Origin: Maratus speciosus
Taxonomy: Eukaryota; Arthropoda; Arachnida; Araneae; Salticidae
Length of the DNA stretch: 64,000 nucleotides
Direction: 5' to 3'
Assembly: GCA_963932465.1 (NCBI GenBank)
Contig: OZ010790.1
Coordinates: 350,883,087-350,947,086, forward strand
This document shows, piece by piece, positions 49,383 to 60,344 of this stretch. Every line of letters begins with the position of its first letter. Within the stretch, counting starts at the first letter, position 1. The notes beneath the pieces are model-generated. The model did no database searches. It was given only the letters and a program-made list of their open reading frames with translations, and was not told the DNA's origin. Made by a program: the position numbers and the translations under genes.

Positions 49383-49422
<40 letters not shown>

Positions 49423-51891
49423 TATAACTTTACGGGCAACGTGTATGTTTCATCTTGGTCTTGGCAGATGAGTGGGAAACTTGTGCACATCAAACATCTT
49501 GAACTCTGCGGCTCAAGACATTAGCCTTGCCGCCTGTCTACAAATTTTGTCTTTCAAATTTTGTTTTCTTAGTTATTCGTGGTTTTTTTTGTTTATTATT
49601 CTATTTACAGTTTGTTAGATGTTTTTTTCCGTGTTTTAAACTATATGAAGTATGATTTATCAATATATATATACATATACATATATATATATATATATAT
49701 CAGATGTAGTCAAATGAAGCAGAACATCCGCTATAAAACACTTTCCTCGCCAAAGTTGGCAACATTGTTCTAACATACTGATACTTCCATCTCGAGGATG
49801 GCAGAAATGTAGCTCAAAGTATTTTGTTATGTTAAATACATATCAAAATGTAAAATACATATCAGATATGAAACAACTCTTCAATTGTTTAGAAACAGGT
49901 TAGACAACTGAGGTGTGGTTACACAGGATAATTAAAATATATATGTAAGAATACATTAAGATATATTAATACATGGAAATTATTCCAGAGAGAAACATCC
50001 CCCTTGCATACAATATTTCAAAGGAATTTTGAAATATTGTAATTGTAAACTTTGAAATTTGATTTTCATTTGAAATACATTAAGACAGTTAATATAAATG
50101 TCTTCACTCACTTAGTACAGTGAAATTATTAACATTTGTATCCACATTAACATTACATTTTAAAATTCCAATTTTAATTAGTTCTCAAGGTTAGAATTCT
50201 TTAAATGAAGGGGTTTTTTTTTAATTCCCAGAATAAGCTTAAGTAATCAATTAATGTTGATAGATGAGTATTTATTCCTCTTTTGTGCTTGCTGAATGGG
50301 TGGACACAGTTTTAGGTTAAACTGTTGCCGTAATTTACATCTGGATGTTTGTAGCTGACTTTAATTTATTTTTTATAACACGTGTACGTATAAGCTTATG
50401 TTTTTCAACCTATATGTACTTACTACATACTACATCGCCTCCAATTCGTATGGTCTTTCGACATAAAGCTCAGAATCCTTTTAATTAACTTTTTTCTTAG
50501 GTCATAACTTTATTTTTATTTTTAGATTTTAATAATTCATAATTATTTAAGTAACTAATTATATATGTATACTCATATAATAATTTATGTAATTTTATTA
50601 TTATTAATCAAAATTGCTTCATTTTAAAACCCAATGCCTGTATAAATTCAAGTCAATGCGGTCAGTTATTTGCAATATTATATGTCTATATTTTAAATTA
50701 CATAAAAAAATGGAAAAGGCAGGTTTTTGAGTTATGTGACATTCTTTTCCGCAAATATGTTTTTTCTATGCTCAAGTATTTTTATTTTGTACATATGTCT
50801 GCAATAAAAGAATCTCCATGCCAAATCCACTAACTTTATTTATATTTTCAAACTCCAACGCAAAAGCTTGTGCAAATTTTCATAATAAAAAGGTCGTATT
50901 AAAAAAAACACGAATGCAATTTATTACTCATTTTTTAATAATAGGGATATTTTCTTCAAAACTCCTATATAAGGATCCGATTCAGGTATTTGAATTGATG
51001 AAATAAGTCCACTTACCAGGTTAAGCTAACATAGTGATATGCAGATTAAACAATGTGCTAAAGCAGTACAAATTTAAATATGACGCCATGCTTTTCTAAA
51101 TATAAATATATAGATACCTTCCTTTATTCTTAAGGTTAATTATGCATATTTTATAAAAATTAACTATTATCTTCATAAATAGCTTCGATTCTTCCTATTA
51201 AATGCTCAGTAATCTCCAATATATTAGAACATTTTCCGGAACTATTGTTACTAAGCAAAAATTAAAAGTATTACATTGCATCATTTTTTTTGTTAATTGA
51301 AAACTATCATTATTTCATAAGATAATTATTATGATGGCTAAATACGTAAAAAAAATTAAAAAAAATAGCTATAAGATACAATATACACATAAAAATACGA
51401 AAAGTGTAAGGTACTACCTGAAACTATTCCAATTTTTTCAGATAAAAATTTACATAATCCATATGTTTTAAAGTTATGTTATATTATTCTTCTGTAGAAA
51501 AATATTATTTAGATGATCAAGTATTTTTCTTTTATACATTTCTGAAAAATGGGAGATAAAATTCTACTGACTATATTTATTGTCACACGGACTTAAATTT
51601 GCAAATTCTCATAATTAAATTAAATGACGCATTGAAAAAAAAGGTAAGATTATTTTAATTCTTCATTTTCACAGTATATGGAACACAAAAGGTTTATTTT
51701 CTCCATTTCGTCTGTGTAATGACACATTCAATATATTTCTTTTAAAGCAAAAGAGAAAAGAAAAACTACATTTCTGCATTTATAATGTTGTAGCGATTGA
51801 AAAATGTCCTAAGCAATGCATAAATATAATATATTCCTAAACGTTTAATTGTATTTTTACTTTATTATTTTTCTTAGAAGCAATGCCGTTA
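47646..51891. other. AT-rich DNA with microsatellites only
   Basis: No gene or element termini recognised in 4.2 kb. Microsatellites are listed separately; another TA tract occupies 49,663-49,700. Confidence 0.4.
49269..49419. repeat. Compound microsatellites: TA, TG, TC and TA runs
   Basis: (TA)n at 49,269-49,295 continues into (TG)n at 49,296-49,317. After a 24-base gap, a TC-rich run (49,342-49,386) continues into (TA)n at 49,387-49,419. The overlapping open frame is a repeat artefact. Confidence 0.97.
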
Positions 51892-52015
51892 TCTATTATA
51901 TAAATAAAATGTAAATAAGAATTCCGATCCGGCTGCTTAAAATTTGTGTTTTGCTGAATCGATTTTAATGGTACTTAGATCTGTTAGTTAGATAATTTTT
52001 TGTGGAAGTTTTAAT
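51892..52015 (+). mobile_element. Helitron-like 5' terminus, copy d
   Basis: Begins TCTATTATATAAATAAAATG after an A and then follows, with divergence, the family terminal block: AATTCCGATCCG, GATTTTAATGGTACTTAGA, GTTAGTTAGATAAT, GGAAGTTTTAAT. Similarity stops where the hAT copy starts, suggesting that the hAT inserted into this Helitron. Confidence 0.5.
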
Positions 52016-53724
52016 ATATTACTAGTATATAACCCCCGTAAAAGCTAAGTTTGGCCTGAGCCTGGCTCATAGAAAAAAATTAATGACACGGCCTAGTATT
52101 AAAGTTTGGCCTCAGCCCGGAACGGTATAAAAGTTACCAGTTTGGGAGCAGCCCGGCCCGTATAAAAAAAAATAATGGCCTGGCCCAGCATAAAAGCTAA
52201 AAGTTTGGCCAGCCCAGGTGAGAAAAAAGTTAAAAATTTTTGCCCAACCCGACGGAATTTCTACAAAACATGGATTTTTACGTCGACGTGATTAAAAATT
52301 GTCTTGTACTAGACGTTCTGATCAAAAATACTTATTTTAGCCCTTTATTATTTTTCGGGTTTATAATCTTTATTTTTAAAGAAGGGCCCTAGGCTGCGAT
52401 TTTTTTCTTTTTTATGAATCTCTATTTGCATTTAAATGTTTCCGTCATCATTAATATTGTTAATCCATACTCCAAGTATTGGAGACTAAAAATCTGAAAA
52501 ATGCTATCCAGTAAAATCTTCTAAGACAGAATCGCATAGCAAAGAAAAAAAAGGCATTATAGACAAGTTTCCTTCTTTTCAGGTGTGAATGTATTATATT
52601 CTTTTCTCACATACGAGTATTATTATACAGTATACTCCTTCAAATTCGCAACCCTAAAATCTGCAAATGCCTAAAATCAGTACATCATCACAGATGTAAG
52701 GAAAAAAATACAATTTTTTTTCGTTTTATAGCATTCTATATGCATTTTAATATGTAATTCTCGATAATATGACGAAACTTGTGGTTTTTCATGAAGGAAG
52801 TATAAATTTACATCTGAAAAAAATCCAAGCTATTGCTGATATCATTGGTAATCACAATCTTTTTACCAAATATATTTATGCAGTAATCAAGCTTTTTTGG
52901 TTATTAATACTGGCTAAACCGAAAATAAAACTTCCTTACTTATGATTTTGATGCGAATTAATAAAGTACCTTTAAAAGGACAGTTTTGTTCAAAAATTCA
53001 AGGGATGTATCTCATCTTTATTATGCATATTTAATTATACATTATTAATTATCTACTTTACCTTTTAATAATTTAATCATTTTAAAAAATATCTTACTTT
53101 TTATGATTTTAGTTTATTACTTTACTTAATTATTTTAATATTTTACTATATTGCAAGCATTCATTGTAATTTTGATTGCATTATTACATTCAAATTGTTT
53201 AAAAAATGTAAACAAAGCAATGAATAGAAATCTTCAAAATTCTAAAATCCGCACACCCTCTGGTCCCAAGCTGTGCGAATTTGAGAGAGTCTACTGTGTT
53301 AATTTTGCATGGACTTTCACATTTTTCCTTTTAAGCCAGGATTCTGTCATAAGCAGGTTCTTTTTAACAGGTTTTATTGTATTTTAATTTTATTGCTTAG
53401 AAATTTACTATTCTTTAAAAGGAATACATTTTAAAGTTTAATCATAGAATGACAATTTAAAAATATATGCATTTCTTGCAAAAATTTTTTAGTCGGGCCA
53501 AACTTTACTGATAGCATGGTCCTGACCACGCTGAGACAATGATTTTCATACAGGCTCTGTTGTGACAAGAACTGAAAATTTTGACCTGTGCAGACGTAGG
53601 AAGAATGAAGCCAGCCCCCTGGCTGGGTTCGGAAAAAATAAGTTAGGCACGATTCTTCAGAAAAAAGTAAGGCCCGAGCCTAGCCCGGCCCGAGTGTCGT
53701 GAATAAAAATAGCCCAGACCTCTA
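52016..53724. mobile_element. Non-autonomous hAT, family H copy 1, split by a pogo-like MITE
   Basis: The body is homologous to family H copy 2 (54,665-55,655). Shared blocks are GATTTTTACRTCGA, GTTCTGATCAAAAATA, TTTATAATCTTTATTTTTA, AGGCTGCGAT, TGAATCTCTATTT, then TTAATTTTGCATGGA, GTCATA.GCAGGTTC, TTTGCAAAAA and the CCGAGTG.CGTGAAT end. The right terminus is AGACCTCTA; the left terminus has decayed beyond recognition. GTTTTAAT (52,008-52,015) and GTTTGAAT (53,725-53,732) may be the 8-bp target copies with one change. GC-rich GGCCTGGCCC-type subterminal repeats are present but more mutated than in copy 2, so this copy is older. Confidence 0.75.
52628..53296. mobile_element. pogo-like MITE, 669 bp, inside hAT family H copy 1
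   Basis: The left end, CAGTATACTCCTTCAAATTC, and the right end, reversed CAGTAGACTCTCTCAAATTC, match at 17 of 20 and continue GCA on both sides. TA precedes it; TG follows, a likely mutated TA. Family H copy 2 has no such insert at the corresponding position (about 55,190-55,205), where TAGTATA runs directly into TTAATTTTGCATGG, so copy 2 serves as the empty site. The interior has no transposase; the open frame at 53,151-53,387 crosses its right end. Confidence 0.8.
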
Positions 53725-53749
53725 GTTTGAATACTACTACTAATATATG

Positions 53750-55677
53750 AAGTAGTTTTTGTATTACAAGTAAATATGAAAATTTAATCTATTAAATATA
53801 TCAGGTAATAACAATTTGAGAAATGTTTGTTTATTTAATGACAATTGAGTAGGCATACTAATACATGATTTACTTTTAAGTAAAACAATAAAGATATTCA
53901 AAAAGAAATTAACTTACAGGCTCATTGTAAAATTAACTCTATATAATCAATTGCAAGTGAATATAAAATAAGCTTCCTACATTCAAAGGGACCAGCAATT
54001 TCATTTTTTTTATGCACAATCGAATGATATATTAAATGTATAAAGGGAGATCTTTTTGCAAAAAGTTGAGCTGTTACTGCAAATGGGAAAGTTTATATTC
54101 TGAGTAAGGAAATTGACTTCGGTTGTAAAATTCCTATCTTAAAAGTCCTTGAAATGAAATTTTTTTGCATATTTATGTTTTTAATTACAAAAAGATTTCA
54201 ATTTTTATTAACATTTTATAAAATATTAATTGTGTAGCAAATATTATAAATTAATAAAGTCATATGTGCACTGAATGTTTCAAACTGCTGTTTCATGAAT
54301 TAAGCACAATTGGATAGCAGGTTTAAAAGAGTTCTACCTCTTGATAACTACATCTAAAGCTTCAAAATATCAAATTCCATTGAAGTTAGCTAATACAACA
54401 TTTATATAATATGTCAAGCAATTTTAATGGACTGTTTGTTGCAAGTACCTGATCTCCATTAAGATAATTTTAAATTGATTATAAAGACTAGAGAGTTAAT
54501 TAGACACAGAGCCTGTAAGTTTTTTTTTGCCTATTTTTATTGTTTAATTTAAAAGTTAACCATGTATTAGAATGCCTGCACTACTGCCATTAAATAAACA
54601 AGCATTTTACAAATTATAACTTGATATTATATTTAATAGATTAAAATTTCATATTTATTTGTATTAGAGGTCTGCACGGGCCGACAATACCAGGCCCGGG
54701 CCCGGCCCGACTCACAGAGAAAAAAAAAAATAGGCCCGGCCGGCCCGATACAAAAATTAAAAGTTCGCCCCCGGCCCGAGCCCGGCCCGGAAAAAATTTA
54801 AAATCTCGGCCCGGGCCCGGCCCGACCCGAGTGAACTTCTACAAAATATTGATTTTTACATCGAATTGGTTAAAAATATGTCTCGTACGTGGAGTTCTGA
54901 TCAAAAATATTTATCTTAACTTTTTTTTCATGTTTATAATCTTTATTTTTATAGAAGTGCATCAGGCTGCGATATTTATTTTTTTAATGAATCTCTATTT
55001 TTTGTCTGTAAATGTTTCAGTTATCATTAATATTGTTAATCCATATTCCATGTATAGAAGTGTTAAAAATCGGAAAAATGCTATACAGTAAAATCTTCTA
55101 AGATGGAATTGCATAGAAAAGAAAAAAAAATGCGTTATAGACAATTTCCCTTCTTAGGAAGTGTAAATGTACTATATATTCTTTTCTTACTTATTAGTAT
55201 ATTAATTTTGCATGGATCAACACGTTTTTCAGTTTAAAACACGGTTCCGTCATAGGCAGGTTCCTTTTCACACATTTTACTGTATTGTAATTTAGTTATA
55301 TATTAATATGCGTAGAAATCTACTATTCTTTAAAAATAATAAATTTTAATGTTTAAGTGTAGAATAATGCCGATTCAAAAATGTATGCATTTTTTGCAAA
55401 AACTTTTGGGCCAAGTTTAATATAACTGACCTTTAAATGGGCCAGGCCACGCTGAGACAATGCTTTTCATACGGGCTGGTTCAAAACTAGAACTGAAAAT
55501 TTTGGGCCGTGAGGACTAGGAATGAAACCAGGTCCGGCTCTGGAGGAGAAAAAATTAAGTTAGGCCCGGCCCGTGCCTTCAGAAAAAAGTATGTCCCGGG
55601 CCCGGCCCGAGTGCCGTGAATGAAAATCGGCCCGGCCGACCCGTGCAGATCTCTAATTTGTATTACAAAAACTACTT
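53750..55677. mobile_element. Inverted-repeat element (about 0.94 kb without its hAT insert)
   Basis: The left arm (53,750-53,957) begins AAGTAGTTTTTGTATTACAA. It pairs with a right arm that is split in two: 54,474-54,664 and 55,656-55,677. Paired landmarks include AAATATGAAAATTTAATCTA with its reversed partner AAATATGAAATTTTAATCTA, CTTGTTTATTTAATG, GGCAT.CTAATACATG, AACTTACAGGCTC and TAATTAACTCT. Arm length is roughly 210 bases. The loop is AT-rich and non-coding. The break in the right arm is exactly where the hAT copy sits. Superfamily and target duplication are not determined. Confidence 0.8.
54665..55655. mobile_element. Non-autonomous hAT, family H copy 2, with perfect 8-bp target duplication
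   Basis: A 991-base element. The left end, TAGAGGTCTGCACGGGCCG, pairs with the right end, reversed TAGAGATCTGCACGGGTCG, 17 of 19. ATTTGTAT flanks it on both sides (54,657-54,664 and 55,656-55,663), the 8-bp duplication expected of hAT. Both subterminal zones carry many GGCCCGGCCCG blocks, sharply GC-rich against the background. The interior is AT-rich, with a short open frame at 54,831-55,091 that is not a recognised protein. Confidence 0.92.
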
Positions 55678-57039
55678 AATAGATTAGTTGTCGTATTCAT
55701 TCAAACATTAACCAATGAGTTTACACTTTACAGTTACGCTTTAAACATGGAAAACAAGCAAATTTCATATGTGATAATACAAAAATATTAATTTCCATTG
55801 GAACCCATTGAAATCCCATTATGAAAGTTGGCATACACAAAATCAATTGATGTCTTTAAAACATATATTTTTTTCAAAAAAATCAAAAGGGGTGTTTTTG
55901 AAATTTTAAAATTTAAATTATTAATTTTTTTAATAAAAAAATTAAATTTTAAATAATTTAATCATGTTGTATATCAATTTAAAGATAATTAAACACAGAA
56001 GAGAATGATACCAATTTGAGCCCTCTAAGTCAAATAGTTTTTTTGTCTACAGCTGTTTAAATGTGTCAAAGTGGAGTCAAATTTCGACAATTTTTCATTT
56101 TTTAAAAATCAATCACTCAAAAATTAAAAGTGCAAAAAATCGGAAATTTTGGTTTTTCTTGTTAACTTGACTGACTCTACCACTGCACCAAAAATTATAA
56201 ATTTCTGAGATGTCAAGGTTCAGACCATTGGTTGATTTGACATAGACATTTGACCCCATTGCAAAAAAAGTTCATTTTAAAAACGGTAAATGATTTCTAT
56301 AAATACAAAAATTGAGGATACATATACACACACACAAACATATATATATATGTATGCATTTTAAACAATATTTGATTTCTGAAATAGTTCAGCAATTGGA
56401 CAAAACAAACAGCAGCATTTATTGCAGCAATAATAATAATTAGCAAAGTTAAACACAATTTATGAAATTTTACAAAACATTAAAGTTAAATATCCAATGC
56501 GTTCAAGTTTATTTTATTTTAAAATATATTATAATTTCTTTTTAAACGAAAGTATCTCAGTAATCAATAGCTCAAGAAACTGCTTTCTAAAATGAGTGGA
56601 TCAAGGCAGCGTTTTTACTCATCGATTAATGAAGTTTTATGTTTCGTTTCTGAATATGGATTTGGCGCCGTCTATCGGCCCTAGGCAGTTAATATAGACG
56701 AATGAACTTTTTGTTTATATCGACTTTAAATTTACTTGCATTTTTAATAAAATTTATATTTCTTATCAAATGTAATTAAAATGTAAGGACTATGCAATAC
56801 CATGTATTGCATATATTAATCACATCAATGCAGATAAAATTTCGATTTTTTTAGCATAACTTTGGAGTTAAAGCCAAATTGTAAATTAATAAGTAAATGC
56901 GAAAAAATAATTTTCAGTCCTACTAATATAATAATGATAACATCTTATATAACTTAATAATATAACTTAATTATCTTAAACACAAGATCAGATTCACAAA
57001 TATATTTCACTTGATTCAAGATTTGTTTTCAGAAACCAA
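55678..57039. other. AT-rich DNA without recognised feature
   Basis: Only a short CA/TA-rich patch (about 56,321-56,350) stands out. No coding pattern or paired ends. Confidence 0.4.
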
Positions 57040-57065
57040 CCAGCATAAAGGGCGCGGCCTGCTGG
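57040..57065 (+). mobile_element. Possible Helitron 3' terminus
   Basis: CAGCATAAAGGGCGCGGCCTGCTGG closely parallels the 3' end of the complete Helitron at 19,089-19,113 (CAGCGCAGCGGGCATAGCCTGCTAG), ending CTGG (fits CTRR) followed by T. The matching 5' end was not found. Confidence 0.4.
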
Positions 57066-57224
57066 TTCCGAAAAAACAAATACTGCTACCTGAAAATGAC
57101 ACATTCCATTTTCTATTTCATTAATTAAAAAAATATTTACTGCACATATGTATTGAAAATCAATAAAAAGTTAAAATTTCAGTGCAATTTTCACCAAGAT
57201 TAATAAATAAATTTCATAAAAATG

Positions 57225-57385
57225 CAAATAAATGTATATACATTGCTTAAATGTGCGTAAAAAACATAATATTAAATCATTTAAAGATACATTAAGTCCT
57301 TTTAAAATCAAAACGTTTTCAACTGAATCTTTCTCGGTATTCATCAGTGAAAAACTAATAGTTGTTACTCTTTGCGTCTTCTAGC
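57225..57385 (-). repeat. PLE-3 3' tail, inverted partner of 62,560-62,720
   Basis: Reversed, this stretch matches 62,560-62,720 over about 160 bases: AACAACTATT.GTTTTTCACTGAT, GTTGAAAACGTTTTGATTTT, AAATGATTTAATATTATGTTTT, ACGC, TTTAAGCAA.GTATAT, CATTTATTTG. It lies downstream of the PLE-3 C-terminal coding region (57,498-58,007, minus strand), so it is best read as that element's 3' terminal region. The second copy belongs to the opposed PLE. Confidence 0.8.
57315..57347 (-). ncRNA. Degenerate hammerhead-like core in the PLE tail
   Basis: On the minus strand the tail reads CTGATGA (57,347-57,341), a candidate stem (ATACCGA, AGA loop region, TTCAGT, one C-A mismatch), then GAAAAC (57,320-57,315). 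CUGANGA, helix II and GAAA is the catalytic core order of hammerhead ribozymes, and PLEs are known to carry hammerhead motifs in their terminal repeats. Helices I and III and a cleavage site were not demonstrated. The inverted copy near 62,600 has CTGATAA instead, so it is more decayed. Confidence 0.3.
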
Positions 57386-57497
57386 TCTGCCCGGAACAGA
57401 CCATTTTACTTCAAGGGTGGCATGGAATGTAAGGTGGAATAGAAAAGTGTATTCAAAGACTTTATAAACAAGTACAGGTTTATCTATCATGTATAAA

Positions 57498-58007
57498 TTA
57501 TTTCCAGACTGCGTGGATATCATATGGTAATATATCATTACAAACTATTTCTTTATTACATTTTATTTCTAGAGATACTCTTATCATAGCTTCTTGGTTG
57601 TTACTTGCATGGAATATAATTTTGGATCTATTGAAATCTACTTTTATAGGTTGAGTTTGTGCTAATATTGCTAACGCAGTGTGGTGTCTATTTAATCTCG
57701 GAGGTGCTTCATGTTCTTTCTCTCGAAAAGGATATAATATATACCCTGATCTATTGATGGCTTCGATTGGGTCAATTTTCGTATTTAACAAAGCTTTTAA
57801 CTTTGGAGAAGAGACTGCGATTAATGTAACAACGAACTTAAAGAAGGTATGTCTCAAAATGCCTTCGGATTTACTTCGTTTTTCTTCATATTTCACATTA
57901 AATCTATTTATCATTTTTTCAATGAGACGGGATGTAATTGAATTCTTGGCTGCTATTTTTCTAATTAGATCTAATAATGTAAGTGCTAGCAACGTTTTCG
58001 TTACCTG
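57498..58007 (-). pseudogene. PLE-3 C-terminal part: RT-to-endonuclease linker and GIY-YIG remnant
   Basis: A 164-codon open minus-strand frame (57,992-57,498). The first part, LIRKIAAKNSITSRLIEKMI, followed by HTFFKFVVTLIAVSSPKLKA, resembles the helical region after the PLE reverse transcriptase. The later part, HHTALAILAQ, VDFNRSKIIFHASNNQEAMI, then VSLEIK and ending DIHAVWK, resembles the distal half of a PLE GIY-YIG endonuclease (the HxxALAxH ... SKxI ... E.LEI pattern). The GIY and YIG strands themselves are missing, so a deletion removed the nuclease start. The upstream coding part resumes at about 61,330, so PLE-3 is split by the 58,008-61,178 structure. The call rests on pattern and on the RT fragment on the same strand. 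Confidence 0.65.
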
Positions 58008-59036
58008 ATTTTATCAAGGCTCATTTTTCTATATGATCTTCCGATTTATGATGTAGAACGTTTGCGGGCGGTCTAGCAGTCGGGAGACGTTGCGTTTATC
58101 TGCGTAAATGAGGTTATGCATGTCAAAAAACTTCAAAATTACGTCATTTTATCAAGGCTCATTTTTCTATATGATCTTCCGACTTATGGCGTAGTGCGTT
58201 TGCGGTCAGTCTGGCAGGCATAAGACGTTGTCTTTACCTGCGGAAAAAGGGGTTATGCAGGTCAAAATACTTCAAAATTACGTCATTTTATCAAGGCTCA
58301 TTTTTGTATATATTCGTCCAATTTATGATGTAGTAAGTTTGCGGGCGGTCTGGCAGTCGGGAGACGCTGCGTTTACCTGCAGGAAAAGGGGTTATGCAGG
58401 TATAAAAAACTTCAAAATTGCGTCATTTTATCAAGGTTCATTTTTCTGTATGTTCTTCCGTTTTATAGTGTAGTACGTTTGCGGGTGGTCTGGCAGTCAG
58501 GAGACGTTGCATTTACCGGCGGGAGAGGATGTTATGAAGGTGTAAAAACATCAGAATTAAGTCATTTTTGCTGATTTTTGTTTATAACATCTGTTTCTAC
58601 TAACTATTTGTGATATTAATCCATTATTGCTAGATGTTGCCAATGTTGCTAAGATACTGCCAGATCCACATTTATCCTCTTTGGCTATCAGACAACCTAT
58701 AAATAAATTGCAAGACATAATTTCGTTTGCAAAGTTAATGCGAGACGGTTTTAAATATGACAACGAAAGTGACTGTTTCAAGAGTGTTATATAGTTTTAA
58801 AATTATAAGTCATCTTTACGTCATTTTAACAAGCTTAAAAATTACAAGATTCTCTTTGGCTAGCAGACAACCAATAACTAATTTGCCAGACACAAATTTG
58901 GTTGCAAAGTTAATGCCAGACGCCTTTAAATATGGCAACAAAAGTGCCTATTTCAAGAAATGGCATTTTTGTAGGGATTTGGCTTCGTTTAATGGCAGTC
59001 AACCCTTAATTGTTACCATAGTACAATCGTTTCTTT
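58008..59036. repeat. Left tandem arrays (139-bp unit A, 177-bp unit B), inverted against 60,345-61,178
   Basis: Unit A (TTTTATCAAGGCTCATTTTT, CTTCCGATTTATG, GTTTGCGGGCGGTCTGGCAG, GGAGACGTTGCGTTTACC, GGTTATGCAGG, CTTCAAAATTACGTCA) recurs with anchors at about 58,013, 58,152, 58,291 and 58,431, a steady 139-140 bases. A transition (TTGTTTATAACATCTGTTTC, TTTGTGATATTAAT) follows from 58,561. Then unit B (GGCTAGCAGACAACC, TTGCCAGACACAAAT, TTAATGCCAGACG, ATATGGCAACAAAAGTG) repeats at about 58,677 and 58,853. The array ends in a TA microsatellite (59,038-59,059). Open frames here are repeat artefacts. Confidence 0.92.
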
Positions 59037-59059
59037 GTATATATATATATATATATATA

Positions 59060-60312
59060 GCTCTATCAAAAGTAAATGATTTATGAAAATTATGAAAAAG
59101 AGGGTGCAAAACAACAATAAAAATCAATGAAAATTTATAACTAAAAAACAATAAACAAACCACTCCTTGCTCTTCGGAAAGTGGGAGGAGTGAAAAAAAA
59201 CAGGTACCAAAAACAGAAATTTGATCCTCACAGGTTTCGCAAGATATGGCCAACCCACATACTTCAAAAGTGTAAAAATCAGCAAATAGACTTAAACTTT
59301 CATAAACACAACAGAACAAAACTACTTTAAAAACATAAACAACCAACCAATTCAAAATAAAAAAAAACCAATTTAACTTATAAAACGTAAATAAAAATTA
59401 ATAAAAATTCTAATATAACTAAATCATTAAGCAATTAAAAGCATTGAACATGTGAGAAGACTATACCCCAACCTTGACCCGTGAAGACCTGAAAAAAACG
59501 TGCTACCTTTAAAATATCCACTACGCTCCACTTCTCTCCAACAGCAGGAGTTGCAAGCAAGGCCATAATCCAAGTTAGACCAGCGTCATTCAGACTTGTC
59601 TTTCCGTTTTCTTCATAATCATAAATTTCTCTCCATATCACCTCAGTTTCTACTTGAAGTTCATCAACATGCAGACGTTCTTAAGAAGACTTTAATCCAC
59701 ACCTTTCATATATTCAAGCAGTTACATCGGCATCCATTACAGTGTTTGACCGCTTAGCTGTTTCCACTTTAAAAAACTTCTTTCAAGCTGATTTACATAA
59801 TAAAAATAAACTGGTATGGAAATAAATTATTATAAAAAATCTTAGCAGTAAATTTAAAAATCTGTGAACTCAAAAATTCTCTATTACTACAAATTCTATA
59901 AAATCTATTAACCTGTTCCAAAATAATGTTGATAAAAACATTTTTACTTAAATTTGAAAACCAGTGTGGCATTGATTGAGTATCAAAATTAAAAAAATCC
60001 CGTTTATCAAAAAGCTCAACTAATATATTGCTGTCTTTAATTAAAATGTCTAAATCCAAAAAATTAACATTCAAACTATCAACAGAAGCCTTATTTAATT
60101 TTAAACATGGATGATAGATATCGTTAATCGATACCAAAAGTTTGTCATCGAATATTATTAAATCATCGATATACCTTAAAACTGCAAAACTACTGTTTAC
60201 AACATAGTTAAATTCATAATGAAAAAGAAACAGATTAGCAGCAGAACTCGAAAAATTAGTACCCATACCAATGCCACATACCTGGTAGAAAAGTAAGCTA
60301 TTGAATGTAATA
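59060..60312 (-). pseudogene. PLE-2 reverse transcriptase fragment and 3' region
   Basis: A minus-strand frame from about 60,312 to 59,793 starts in motif B (VCGIGMGTNFSS) and continues through NLFLFHYEF, motif C VLRYIDDLIIF (YIDD, catalytic pair intact), NFLDLDI, LFDKRDFFNF and SMPHWFSNLSK to NRFYRICSNREF. It is close to PLE-1 in every block but belongs to a different group from PLE-3. Everything 5' of motif B is missing; the break abuts an ATCT/AT microsatellite (60,316-60,343). The 3' region (59,060-59,790) loosely parallels that of PLE-1 (GTGGGAGGA-type block) and ends at another TA tract. It contains a 68-codon frame (59,435-59,641) that may be decayed C-terminal coding. It lies in the loop between the inverted A/B arrays. 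Confidence 0.88.
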
Positions 60313-60344
60313 AAATATCTATCTATCTATCTATATATATATAG

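Noticed and set aside
49245..49427. Open frame rich in Tyr-Ile, Val-Cys and Leu-Ser repeats
   Set aside because: Translation of TA, TG and TC microsatellites.
57679..58008. 109-codon plus-strand open frame
   Set aside because: Shadow of the minus-strand PLE C-terminal frame, which shows the recognisable pattern.
58228..58473. Plus-strand open frame with repeated GDAAFTCRKRGYAG-like residues
   Set aside because: Spans two units of the 139-bp array; the repeated peptide reflects the DNA repeat. The minus-strand frames at 60,890-61,221 are the same array inverted.
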